DNA of 64,000 nucleotides from Mesostigma viride (taxonomy: Eukaryota > Streptophyta > Mesostigmatophyceae > Mesostigmatales > Mesostigmataceae). The position numbers and the translations under genes were made by a program. Location: positions 675,719 through 739,718 of the forward strand of contig RPFO01000114.1 in assembly GCA_009746045.1 (NCBI GenBank). Direction: 5' to 3'. The notes below the pieces were generated by a model. The model made no database searches. It was not told the origin of the DNA and saw only the letters and a list, made by a program, of their open reading frames with translations. How positions within the stretch are numbered: position 1 is the stretch's first letter; the number at the start of each line of letters is the position of its first letter. This document shows, one piece after another, positions 55,301 to 64,000 of the stretch.

Positions 55301-57562
55301 AGCAAGCAGGAGACGTGTCATGGGACGGCCCCCAGCTGCCAGCAGGAGACGTGTCATGGGACGGCCCCCAGCAGCAAGCAGGAGACGTGTCATGGGACCT
55401 GTATAGCCAAACACTAAGCTTAAACGTATACAATTCATATATATTAAGACCGCATACATATTAAGAAAACGTACATCCATGGTTGACACCGTGCCGGCGT
55501 CCGACCCCTCATCCTCATCTCCTGGTAAACTCGCCAAGTCCTCCGAACCAATGTCGTAAGAAGAAGCGATTGTGCCCGCACGCGGCGCCCTCGCATTCCC
55601 TCCCCCTAGCGGCGGGGGAAGCGCATATCCTGCACCAAACTCCCCCTCCCCCTCCCCCCCCACCTTCTTCTTCTTGTCCTTAGAGGGACTTCCCGGAAGC
55701 CGCTCTGGCGGCTCACCCCGGCCCGATGACCTCTCTCCGGGGCCCCGGCCAGGGGGCGGTGGCAGCGCATAGCCAGCCCCCATGCCGCCCACCCTGTCAC
55801 TCGCCGGCGACGCGCCCTGTGCTGACGCGGCACCCTGACTGCTCGAGCTGGCGCCCACAACAACCGCTTTGTCGCGGGCAGGGCCACGGCCAGGTGGCGG
55901 CGGCAGGGCATACCCTTGCCCTTGCAAACGTGACACTTCGGTCGCTCCCTTCCTCGCCCTCGCGAACCTGCCGGCAGGGTCGCCCCCCTGGCCAGGGTGG
56001 CTCGGTGGTGGTATCCCCGCCGCCTCCAGGGACGGCATGGTGGACACCGAGGAGTCCCCCCCCCGCGACCCAAGCGAGGCGCCAAACCCTTGTGAGGAAG
56101 ACGTAGCCAGCGATGTGTGGCCTTGGGACGAGTGGCCCTGCGATGAAGACGCCCCAGCCGCACCCGCGCCCGCGCCGGTGGCCCTGCCGCCCGCCACCGC
56201 CCCTGGCGCCGCCCCCGGTGGGGGCAGCGCGTACCCTGCCAGGGAAGGCATGGACCTGCCCGAGTCGTCCTGTGAGCTGGTCGAGTCCAGCGCAGCGCGA
56301 GGGGGGCCAACGGAGCCCGTCCCGGTGGCTGCTGCCGACGGCACGGGGGCCCTCTGTCGCCCCCTCCCTTGTACGTCTGACCCATGCCCCTCTCGGCCAT
56401 CCGATTGGCCGCTGCCCCATGTTGGGTGAGAGCCCCCAGAGCCCGCGGCATGGGAGCTGTCGCCCAGGGAGCTGCCGCCCCCCCCCTGGGATCCAGAGGA
56501 GTCCACGCCCCCGGGGGTGCCGCGAGGGGCCACATTGCCCCCCCCGCGGGCCAGGGGGGGCGGGAGCGCAAAACCCGCCCCCAGCGCTCCCAGGGACCCG
56601 TTTGGGTCTTCGTCTTGCCTCTCGCCCAACCCCAGTGATCCGTCACCGTTGGCATCCGTATCGGGGCCTAGACCATCCTCCTCCTCGTCGTCCAGCGTGC
56701 CCGCATCCTCCACGTCCTCCACAGTCGAGAGCGGTCTGCGGGCGACGCTGGATCGGGCCAGGGGGGGCGGCAAAGCGAAACCCGCCCCAAGGTTGCGGAG
56801 GGATCCGTTGGGGTCGCTTTGACTCCCCAGCGGGTCGAAGGCGCTGGAGGAACCTGCAGAGTCGAGGCTGGTGCGGCCAGCCGTCGCCGCGCCGCCACTT
56901 GGCCGCGCGCCATCGCTGCCGGCGCTGCGTGCCAAAGGGGGGGGCAGCGCGAATCCGGTCTCCAAGGATGGGGTTGACCTAGAGGAGCTGGTTTGAGAGC
57001 CACCTGAGCCTGTGCCTGTTGGCATGGCTCTTGCGCTGGCATCCGCGCGACGGCCCGAATGTGCTGACGGGGCCTCGGCAGAAATTTGAGAGGAGAGCAA
57101 GCCCGAGCTGGCGCCTTGGGAGCCGGTTAGATCCGCGACCGTCGGGACAGCCCGGGGCACCCCGCCAGGGCCTCTCCCCAAGGGCGGAGGTAGGGCAACG
57201 CCGTACCCAAAGGATGGCATGGAGCCCGTCGAGGCAGAGGAGTCGGAATCCAAGTTTGGGGCCGGGCGCGCCAGCAAGGCTTCGCGCCGCTCTTCCTCAG
57301 GGAATACGAAACTGCCGACTCTTTCTCCCTGAGTGAACTCCGCCGTGTCGTCCCCATTCGTGCCGCCGAGGGCCTGGTCAGGCGCGTACTCCTGGACACG
57401 GTTGGCGTCGTCGAAAACGAAACTCTCTCTCCTGCTGTCGGCAGCAAAGTCAGCACTGCCCAGGTCCACGTCAAACGTGACCGAATCATAACTGGCGGAG
57501 GCGGTGGTTTGCTCAACATCGTAGGCTTTCACCGCTTTTCCTTTATCAGGTTTTCGATCCAT
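46250..57562 (-). CDS. Tubby-like protein, 8 exons, complete
   Basis: Tubby-domain proteins bind phosphoinositides at membranes and act in signalling or cilium-related trafficking; which applies here is unknown. Exons on the minus strand are 57562-55475, 54762-54682, 53966-53857, 51369-51207, 49264-49088, 48106-47765, 46923-46747 and 46393-46250. All junction phases agree (0,0,2,0,0,0,0). The total is about 1,093 residues. The Tubby domain occupies roughly the last 330. Recognisable pieces are PRGLGAVEAYVVRDRS, YVIAADPHGLSLDD, VLRSNLAGTSFTML, GTWRLMAAVLP, SSKNFQLCLP, FALSYSFPITGLQAFALVLA and the ending MDRKLCYMI. Exon 6 adds a Gly/Asp and Arg-rich insert. The N-terminal ~700 residues are Ser/Gly-rich with nine ALPPP-type motifs and no F-box. 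Every intron except the shortest carries a private tandem repeat. Confidence 0.9.
46560..46635 (-). repeat. Echoes of the exon 7 end and donor
   Basis: 46589-46635 matches 46714-46762 at about 38 of 42 aligned positions. It spans the end of exon 7 (GTGCCTGCCG) and about 30 bp of intron. A weaker third copy lies at 46560-46587. Confidence 0.8.
46747..46923 (-). CDS. Tubby gene exon 7
   Basis: 59 codons: DNATRRWDRIENIGDMLALL, RPPVMQAAKGRRRQFCYMWD and SSKNFQLCLP. Acceptor CACCAG, donor CCG|GTGGGT, phase 0. Confidence 0.92.
47311..47557. repeat. 23/21-bp tandem array in Tubby intron 6
   Basis: About 11 copies of catgcaacacacatccattg ggc with cca/caa variants; two units lack two bases. Confidence 0.92.
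47765..48106 (-). CDS. Tubby gene exon 6
   Basis: 114 codons. An insert rich in Asp, Gly and Tyr (YDDSYDHSSGNAYGNGDYDG) and a basic run (MRRRPKGKRARRPHRR) precede the Tubby strand VAFRPTWDTLRGTWRLMAAV. Acceptor CCGCAG, donor ATC|GTGAGT, phase 0. The basic run may be a nuclear localisation signal. Confidence 0.88.
48590..48750. repeat. AT-rich ~58-bp repeat in Tubby intron 5
   Basis: Three units around atgatagtagcatactgatt and atgatacctactataat. Confidence 0.85.
49010..49034. repeat. Hairpin repeat A, diverged copy 3
   Basis: acatgatctcccaacggagt followed by catgt: inverted ends around the same cccaac loop as 44787 and 45604, again followed by an AT-rich stretch (tataatttaat). Confidence 0.5.
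49088..49264 (-). CDS. Tubby gene exon 5
   Basis: 59 codons: SALGSAYVIAADPHGLSLDD and ALAVLRSNLAGTSFTMLC, the core of the Tubby barrel. Acceptor CCCCCAG, donor ACG|GTGCGT, phase 0. Confidence 0.92.
49770..50160. other. AT-rich intron segment, nothing recognised
   Basis: Part of Tubby intron 4, with tatatata-type sequence but no array, exon or RNA gene that I can recognise. Confidence 0.5.
50225..50805. repeat. 14-bp tandem array in Tubby intron 4
   Basis: About 40 copies of agggagctgttgca, with agtattgca, agggttgcg and agctgttgcg variants intermixed. Confidence 0.92.
50992..51118 (-). repeat. Two echoes of the exon 4 end and donor
   Basis: 50992-51040 and 51075-51118 both resemble 51181-51230. 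The farther copy still encodes YALFIK and matches 23/26 over its core. The nearer copy has 30/42 identities and a GGTGAGT donor. Confidence 0.85.
51207..51369 (-). CDS. Tubby gene exon 4 (start of the Tubby domain)
   Basis: Starts with one base that completes a Gln codon, then APLGRGGRSTAVVPEDM, PPPRGLGAVEAYVVRDRS and RFPRYALFIK. Acceptor GGAACAG, donor AAG|GTTGGT, phase 0 at the end. Confidence 0.9.
52195..52826. repeat. 19-bp tandem array in Tubby intron 3
   Basis: About 33 copies of ttgggtcacaacaaactat, nearly perfect; the first few copies have aatt in place of attt. Confidence 0.95.
53140..53855 (-). repeat. 60-bp array made of splice-donor copies, Tubby intron 3
   Basis: About ten 60-bp units. 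On the minus strand each contains GTGAGTGGCGCCATCTGTTC followed by ATTAC, matching the true intron 3 start GTAAGTGCCGCCATCTGTTT, ATTAC at 22 of 25 positions. The array begins about 60 bp inside the intron. Confidence 0.9.
53857..53966 (-). CDS. Tubby gene exon 3
   Basis: 110 bp, Ser-rich linker (GKGSRASSASSAGVSSQRRP). Acceptor CCCGCAG, donor GAGCA|GTAAGT, ends phase 2, which fits exon 4. Supported by splice signals and phase, not by homology. Confidence 0.7.
54594..54620 (-). repeat. Echo of the exon 2 end
   Basis: 24/27 identical to 54681-54707, the last 26 bp of exon 2 plus one intron base. The copy's donor has become GGAGAA. Confidence 0.75.
54682..54762 (-). CDS. Tubby gene exon 2
   Basis: 27 codons, EHHIPSLDKVIDRMNRSKSQ then QREQPQQ. 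Acceptor CCTGCAG, donor CAACAG|GTCAGC, phase 0. A second donor CAACAG|GTGGGT at 54646 would add 35 bp and change phase. Confidence 0.72.
54793..55397. repeat. 36-bp tandem array in Tubby intron 1
   Basis: About 16.7 nearly perfect copies of a unit containing ggagacgtgtcatgggacgg and ccagcagcaagca. The period is a multiple of three and all frames are open, producing false ORFs on both strands. Confidence 0.96.
55475..57562 (-). CDS. Tubby gene exon 1 with start codon
   Basis: ATG 57562 (MDRKPDKGKAVK) opens 696 codons to donor GAT|GTACGT. The exon is disordered and Ser/Gly/Pro-rich. It carries nine copies of a short motif, G(Y/F)ALPPP(L/P)(G/A)RG or close variants, spaced by Ser-rich linkers, often after SMPSL or GSLxxLGA. 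No signal peptide or membrane span. Confidence 0.87.
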
Positions 57563-59997
57563 GTCAGCTCCACCAGGCCTGCTTTACGAAAGTAAATGGC
57601 CTGGGGAGATTCTGCCAAGTTTTCACCGAAACTAGTCGACCATTCGCAGTCGGGTCTACGTACAACATCAGCCAACTAACCAGGCATGACTAGTTGAATA
57701 CATTCGATATTCCATCCGCGCAGACGCGGACTTGACTATCATGCCATAATGTTAGAGAAAATGCTTAACCATGCAAGGGCTTTACATACTGGCATTGAAA
57801 TTGGCTGAAGGCTTTACAGTATAGTGTACTGCATGTGAATTAAGGATACACGGTACAGTCCCAGTCTGCCACCATAGTTGTGCTCGCTGAAAATTTGGTC
57901 TCAGCCTGCTCCCAGTTGTCAAGCACGCGGATCACGTCTCTTTGGTGCTGTACAGTGGCGCTCTCCGCAGTCCGCACAAGTGCAAGTTGACTCAACTCAA
58001 GTCCGCAATTTCGACACCGAGCTCCAGAGTTATTATCTGTTTACTGTATCACGTGGGAACTTGTTCCGTAGTTCTTCGTACAGTATCATGCTGGCTGCAA
58101 CACGGAACTACGATTATCTGGAGGGACGCCACGCAATGTGTTTCCAACTATTGGAACGTTTACAGTTCGCGAAAGTGTACTGTTCATAGTGTCCTGGCCC
58201 TCGGCCGTTTCCAAATCTCTGCTGCCCATGTGTGGCGTGGGCAACAACAACAACAACAACAACAACAACAAGAATGCTCATCTCTCCCACCCATTTACTC
58301 TCCCACCGATTTACGACCGTCAGATGGGTGAATCTGACGGACGGACGGACAGGTACACCCGAGAACCGCACAGATGTAGCCGAAATCCGCACAGATGTAG
58401 CCGAAAACCGCACAGATGTAGCCGAAAAACCGCACAGATGCAGCCGAAAACCGCACAGATGTAGCCGAAAAACCGCACAGATGTAGCCGAATAGCCTTGT
58501 CCAGTGGAAGTGGAGGCCAAGGAGGCTCGCAGTCCTCCCAGAGCCCTGTCCAGTGGCCCGACATGCTGCATGCTGCATGCTGTCGAATCGCCTGGAGTAC
58601 CGCACATGCTACATGGACCGGCTTGCTGCGGCGCGCCAGGAGGATTTGGAGCCGTCGGATGGGGAGGAGTTGCCCCAACGCAAGGGGCGACGAAAAAACG
58701 GGAATAAATAGGGCGCACACCGTACGTTGCGTAGGTGATGTTGTTGGGCGTAATGGACAAGAACTACTGGTCTTGAAATAAAACTTGCGTCCCGGTAGGC
58801 CGCCGGCCGGACTGGTCCACTCTGTACGTTTTAGTGTTTGCTAGCGTCCGCGTTCCTCCGGCAGGTTGCCGGCCGGACTGGTAGTTTTTGCTAACATCCC
58901 TAATGTGTACACATTCAACAAAACATGGTTCGAACAGTCGATGATAACGCAGTCCAAATCTAACAACCTACAACCTACCCCTCGAACAACAACAGTTCGC
59001 GGACAGAACAAAGGCCCGCCCCCCACTCCCGAGCGCGTAGCTAGGCCTAGTCTAGAGTCTATGTAGGGGTCAAGTATCTCACCGCTCTCACCTTGTTTCA
59101 GTTGTTTGCCACCCCATTATTATAGGCAGGGCCAGCCGTTTCATCCACTATTAATAACCTGTCGGTTCACCGGCGTGGGATTCAACTCAACTCAACTCAA
59201 CTCAACGTGGGAACTCAACTCAACTCAACTCAACTCAACTCCCGAGGGCCCAGGAGTGGTATTTCTTATTCCGGGGCCCAATGGCCGGCGCCGCGCCAGA
59301 CTCGCCCGCCTTTGGGCTTTGTGTCACACTTTGGGCGTCTTGGAATTTGGCTTTGGGCGTCTTGGAAGTTGGCTTTGGGCGTTTGCTCTTTTGGCAGATT
59401 TCTACACTACACTGGTACTACGTAAAAAAGCACAGACTGGTGCGGCGTAACATTTTTAAACTTGGTAAAATTACCGCCGCACAGCCAGCCAGAACTGGAC
59501 AAGGTGATGGCCGCAAGTAGTCGTTGCTGGGCTATCGTATTTGTAGCATGGGGCGTTTCACCGAGTCTACGGTTAGCATGATGGGGAGGATTCCTAACCT
59601 TCATTATGTGGGTTAAGTAGGGGTGCTCATAGTGGCCGGTTTCCCTCGCTTCCTTGTAAACCAGGCTCTGCGTCAAGATCACAGACGACCGGGTAAGTAG
59701 TTGTTCCAGTCTGTTCTAGTTTGTATGACGCCTGCTATTAGGCGTTCTTGTTATTGTCGTTCATCATCGCCGTGACCGTCGTGGCCAGCAGCGTGCTTTT
59801 TTTACATACCGGATGGTGTCGACTTGTTTATTGATAGCGCATTGGTGAATATCGCTGCATGGAGGAATATCGGCTACAACCCGCGGGAAAGTGCTGGCTC
59901 CAATGTTCTTTTTGTATGCAGGATGACGGCACTGCCAAGCCGGAGACGAATATGACGCTCGTTATAATGCCAGTCATTCAGACCGACTGCGCGACTG
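57563..59997. other. Upstream region of the Tubby gene, no gene recognised
   Basis: Contains (AAC)n at 58243-58271, about six ~20-bp units with cgcacagatgtagccgaaa at 58364-58490, and (aactc)n at 59182-59239. Short ORFs here match these repeats or lack gene-like features. Confidence 0.55.
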
Positions 59998-61970
59998 GTT
60001 GTGGGATACACGTTCCTGGTTGTGGGATGTGTTCCTTGTTGTGGGATACTTGTTCCTGGTTGTGGGATGCACGTTCCTGGTTGTGGGATGCACGTTCCTG
60101 GTTGTGGGATGTGTTCCTGGTTGTAGGATACTTGTTCCTGGTTGTGGGATGTGTTCCTGGTTGTGGGATGCACGTTCCTTGTGTTGCTGGTTGTGGGAAA
60201 CACGTTCCTGGTTGTGGGATACTTGTTCCTGGTGGTGGGAAACACGTTCCTAGTTGTAGGATACACGTTCCTGGTTGTGGGAAACACGTTCCTGGTTGTA
60301 GGATACTTGTTCCTGGTTGTGGGAAACACGTTCCTGGTTGTAGGATACACGTTCCTGGTTGTGGGAAACACGTTCCTGGTTGTGGGATACACGTTCCTGG
60401 TTGTGGGAAACACGTTCCTGGTTGTGGGAAACACGTTCCTGGTTGTGGGATACACGTTCCTGGTTGTGGGAAACACGTTCCTGGTTGTAGGTACACGTTC
60501 CTGGTTGTGGGAAACACGTTCCTGGTTGTGGGAAACACGTTCCTGGTTGTAGGATACTTGTTCCTGGTTGTAGGATACTTCTTCCTGGTTGTGGGAAACA
60601 CGTTCCTGGTTGTGGGAAACACGTTCCTGGTTGTAGGATACACGTTCCTGGTTGTGGGATAGTCGTTCCTGGTTGTGGGATAGTCGTTCCTGGTTGTGGG
60701 AAACACGTTCCTGGTGGTGGGAAACACGTTCCTGGTTGTAGGATACACGTTCCTGGTTGTGGGAAACACGTTCCTGGTGGTGGGAAACACGTTCCTGGTT
60801 GTAGGATACACGTTCCTGGTTGTGGGAAACACGTTCCTGGTTGTGGGAAACACGTTCCTGGTTGTAGGATACACGTTCCTGGTTGTGGGAAACACGTTCC
60901 TGGTTGTGGGAAACACGTTCCTGGTTGTGGGAAACACGTTCCTGGTTGTAGGATACTTGTTCCTGGTTGTGGGAAACACGTTCCTGGTTGTGGGAAACAC
61001 GTTCCTGGTTGTAGGAAACACGTTCCTGGTTGTGGGAAACACGTTCCTGGTTGTGGGAAACACGTTCCTGGTTGTGGGATACACGTTCCTGGTTGTGGGA
61101 TACTTGTTCCTGGTTGTGGGAAACACGTTCCTGGTTGTGGGAAACACGTTCCTGGTTGTGGGAAACACGTTCCTGGTTGTGGGAAACACGTTCCTGGTTG
61201 TGGGATACACGTTCCTGGTTGTGGGATACACGTTCCTGGTTGTGGGAAACACGTTCCTGGTTGTAGGAAACACGTTCCTGGTTGTGGGAAACACGTTCCT
61301 GGTTGTGGGATACTTGTTCCTCGTTGTGGGAAACACGTTCCTGGTTGTGGGAAACACGTTCCTGGTTGTGGGAAACACGTTCCTGGTTGTGGGAAACACG
61401 TTCCTGGTTGTGGGAAACACGTTCCTGGTTGTGGGAAACACGTTCCTGGTTGTGGGATACACGTTCCTGGTTGTGGGATACACGTTCCTGGTTGTGGGAA
61501 ACACGTTCCTGGTTGTAGGATACTTGTTCTTGGTTGTGGGAAACACGTTCCTGGTTGTGGGAAACACGTTCCTGGTTGTGGGATACTTGTTCCTGGTTGT
61601 GGGAAACACGTTCCTGGTTGTGGGAAACACGTTCCTGGTTGTAGGATACACGTTCCTGGTTGTGGGAAACACGTTCCTGGTTGTGGGAAACACGTTCCTG
61701 GTTGTGGGAAACACGTTCCTGGTTGTGGGAAACACGTTCCTGGTTGTGGGATACACGTTCCTGGTTGTGGGAAACACGTTCCTGGTTGTGGGAAACACGT
61801 TCCTGGTTGTGGGAAACACGTTCCTGGTTGTGGGAAACACGTTCCTGGTTGTGGGATACACGTTCCTGGTTGTGGGAAACACGTTCCTGGTTGTGGGATA
61901 CACGTTCCTGGTTGTGGGATACACGTTCCTGGTTGTGGGAAACACGTTCCTGGTTGTAGGATAGTCGAGC
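59998..61970. repeat. 21-bp tandem array, about 94 copies
   Basis: Units gttcctggttgtgggaaaca c, with gggatacac, gggatacttgt and gggatagtc variants. The 21-bp period keeps several frames open on both strands over hundreds of codons. The left end (59998-60240) is more diverged than the middle. Confidence 0.97.
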
Positions 61971-62035
61971 CTAGTTGTGGGATGTGTTCCTGGTCCAAAT
62001 ATAAAGGGGCACGGGAATTAGCGATAGCATAGGGG

Positions 62036-62262
62036 GCTCGGGAATAACGTTAGCAGAGGGGCACGGGCACTAACGTTAGTGAAGGGGCACGGGCACTAAC
62101 GTTAGCAGAGGGGGCTGGGCACTAACGTTAGTAAAGGGGCACGGGCACTAACGTTAGCAGAGGGGGCTGGGCACTACCGTTAGTAAAGGGGCACGGGCAC
62201 TAACGATAGCAGAGGGGGCTGGGCACTAACGTTAGTAAAGGGGCACGGGCACTAACGTAAAG
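62036..62262. repeat. ~58-bp repeat with alternating sub-units
   Basis: Four to five units alternating ggggcacgggcactaacgtt with gcagagggggctgggcacta; each carries the palindrome aacgtt. Confidence 0.9.
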
Positions 62263-62464
62263 TCTTTACCACAAGGGTTTGCTCACATGACGCTCGGGAT
62301 CGCTTGGGACCTATTTATGGTAACGTGAGATAGGCCAGCTTTGAGAAAGCGAGGTAGTAAATCTATAACTTGGGGGAGAGGCCGGGTTTTGAGGAATCTA
62401 CTACTGCATTAAACTAATTTACATAAAAACCTTTGAAATAAATGTCTTTTTGTGAATGCATGCA

Positions 62465-62961
62465 GACCGTGACGTCATGGTGGGAGGTCAAAGCTCCTCT
62501 CTTGGTGTTCGGGAAGATGCCCGGACCTGCATTGAGGACTTGACAGGTGAATCGTGATGTATGTTTTATACACATGAATAACAACCTAACAATGTTGTTG
62601 ATTTGTTCGCATTTGATTGTAGTATCATTTAAGTTTTTGTAAGTTGTTCTCTACCTGAACTACATGCCGGATTGCTTTTTTGTACATGGCCATATATTTT
62701 TGCTCACAGGAAATCACACACAAATTGTCCAATACACATGACCATGCACCCACACATGATGTCGATCGGTTCTCGGTTTGGTAGTCTCGGTAAGGTATAC
62801 TTTTTTTTGTTAATTTACATATGTCAAGAATGGCACACACATACGCTTAGCAGAATGCGGGTTTATTACCAGGGGCGTGTTTGGCATGTTCCCAAGTCCG
62901 ATAATATCTTCTTGTCTTCCTTTGTATGCATGCAGGCCCTGACCTAGAGGTAGAAGGAGCA
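62465..62961 (+). other. Two candidate exons of an unrecognised plus-strand gene
   Basis: tgcatgcag|ACCGTG...TTGACAG|gtgaat (62466-62547) and tgcatgcag|GCCCTG...GGAGCAG|gtatac (62937-62961) have matching phase-1 borders and both follow pyrimidine-rich acceptors ending tgcatgcag. They would encode RDVMVGGQSSSLGVREDART and GPDLEVEGA. No homology is recognised, and the link to the tail at 63900 is speculative. Confidence 0.3.
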
Positions 62962-63368
62962 GGTATACCGGGAAGACACCGCCACACCTGACGTGGGACG
63001 AACGAGCGCGACCTGTGCGACATCCTCCTGTGGCTCAAGTGCTGAAGAAGAGTTGCTCGCGGTTGTGTTAACCCATTCCCGATACCGATACAGATGTCCA
63101 GCACTAAAGGGCCTCTATGGAGCTTTTATTGAGAAAAACGTGGCAACTTGCACAGCGATGGAGTGTAGGGTAGAGGGTTGTAGACCCGCCCTGCGCACGC
63201 CTGTGAGGGTGCTCCGGTATGTAGTGTGCATCCTTTGTGTGTGTTATCATTAGTTGGCCTACTCACTACCAAGTGGGAGTGTAATTGTTCGTGGTGGGAG
63301 TCCTGCCTTGGATGCCGTCCGCCCCGGCAAGCCCTCCTCCAGGCAGTCAGGGGAACCACCATTGGGGG

Positions 63369-63440
63369 GAGGTGGCTCAATTGATGGAGGTGGTAAGCCC
63401 CTGCACCGATTGGCTAGTCGGTCGAATCCCACCAGATGAC
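63369..63440 (+). other. Weak tRNA-like segment
   Basis: ggtggctcaattgatggagg ... cggtcgaatcccaccag has A- and B-box resemblance and pairing ggtgg/ccacc, but no full cloverleaf. Possibly another tRNA-derived repeat. Confidence 0.2.
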
Positions 63441-63854
63441 GTAACTCTCACTGCGTAATGGGAAGCTAATTGGTGGTGGCATAGTCATGGGATGCGTAGG
63501 TCTACTTCATGATTACCCGCTATCTTACTTTGTTTTTATCGTGGTCCTCTCTACTGCTGCAAGGGGCTCCCTACCTGTTGGGGGCGGGGGGGGCGGGTTA
63601 TCTTTGTTAGTTACGCCGTCTCTCAGTGGCGTTGCGTCCGTTCGATATGGACTTGCCTACAGAGGGTGGTACTGACGTGTTGATCGGGAGTTCCGGTTGA
63701 GCCTGTGATACATTATTTTTCAATTTGCGTTTCAATTTGCGGTGGTTGATGAAGCATGACTATATGGTTGTCTCCTTGATATGCTGTATCTATAGTTTTC
63801 GGAAGACACCGACGCACGGCTGACACGCATGGTTGACACACTCCTGTTTTCTCC

Positions 63855-63997
63855 CCACGGGCCCCGCGGCCCGTTGCTAGCCAGGGTAGAAGTCCGCAGG
63901 TGGAGGTTATTGGTCCTGAGGATAGCCGCTACACTACCGCCTCGTCTGCCATTACAGTAGAGGACAGCTCGGATGAGGATTACATCCCCATCTAGTG
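63855..63997 (+). repeat. Dispersed coding-like tail, copy 2 (open)
   Basis: After acceptor-like gctagccag the sequence reads GRSPQVEVIGPEDSRYTTAS and ends VEDSSDEDYIPI-stop in one frame. It matches 22776-22925. It looks like the last exon of a protein from a repeated element or gene family. Confidence 0.5.
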
Positions 63998-64000
63998 CTT

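Noticed and set aside
54728-55400. C-terminal extension of the Tubby exon 1 frame (RPMTRLLLAAGG repeats)
   Set aside because: The open frame continues only because the 36-bp array is a multiple of three. A donor GAT|GTACGT at 55474, with an in-phase exon 2 and the Tubby domain further on, explains the gene better.
59874-61998. ORFs of 420-655 codons through the 21-bp array
   Set aside because: Open in several frames on both strands and lacking any unique domain.

Overview
The window is nuclear DNA of a eukaryote, most likely a repeat-rich, GC-biased unicellular alga (green-lineage is my best guess from exon style and the chromovirus; this is inference). Exons are short to very long, GC-rich and bounded by GT..AG introns. 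The introns are stuffed with tandem repeats. No bacterial or organellar signature is visible.

Layout. (1) 509-11252, minus strand: 11 exons of an ankyrin-repeat gene that runs off the left edge; nearly every exon is one ~33-codon ANK repeat and every intron is phase 0. (2) 12218-21692: a complete 9.46-kb Ty3/gypsy chromovirus on the minus strand, with 780/779-bp LTRs, a 5-bp target duplication (gttcg), gag, protease, RT/RNase H and integrase-chromodomain, all with frameshifts, plus an extra unrecognised ORF after pol. (3) 21693-23759: gene-poor DNA with a perfect 24-bp palindrome and one copy of a dispersed coding-like tail. (4) 23760-36314, minus strand: a very large EF-hand-like protein rich in Lys/Glu and Ser homopolymers; one 4.36-kb intron is made mostly of three tandem arrays. 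(5) 41023-44096 (perhaps from 39493), plus strand: histone stem-loop-binding protein (SLBP). A perfect ~675-bp (CTTC)n tract lies just upstream of its first firm exon. (6) 44097-46249: convergent intergenic DNA with an inverted pair of tRNA-like/SINE-like units and hairpin repeats. (7) 46250-57562, minus strand: a complete 8-exon Tubby-like protein of ~1,093 residues with a long N-terminal extension carrying nine ALPPP-type motifs. (8) 57563-64000: repeat-rich DNA, including a 2-kb array of a 21-bp unit, and at the right edge a second copy of the dispersed tail.

The most interesting observation is a recurring structural pattern, not a single gene. In all three multi-intron genes where it can be tested well, the last bases of an exon plus its 5' splice site are repeated, in degenerating form, one or more times just downstream inside the intron ('donor echoes'). 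I see this clearly at ANK exons 2, 5, 9 and 11, Tubby exons 2, 3, 4 and 7, and SLBP exons 1 and 2. At Tubby exon 3 the echo has grown into a 60-bp array of about ten units, each keeping a GTGAGT donor. This suggests local tandem duplication across exon/intron junctions as a seed for intron-private minisatellites.
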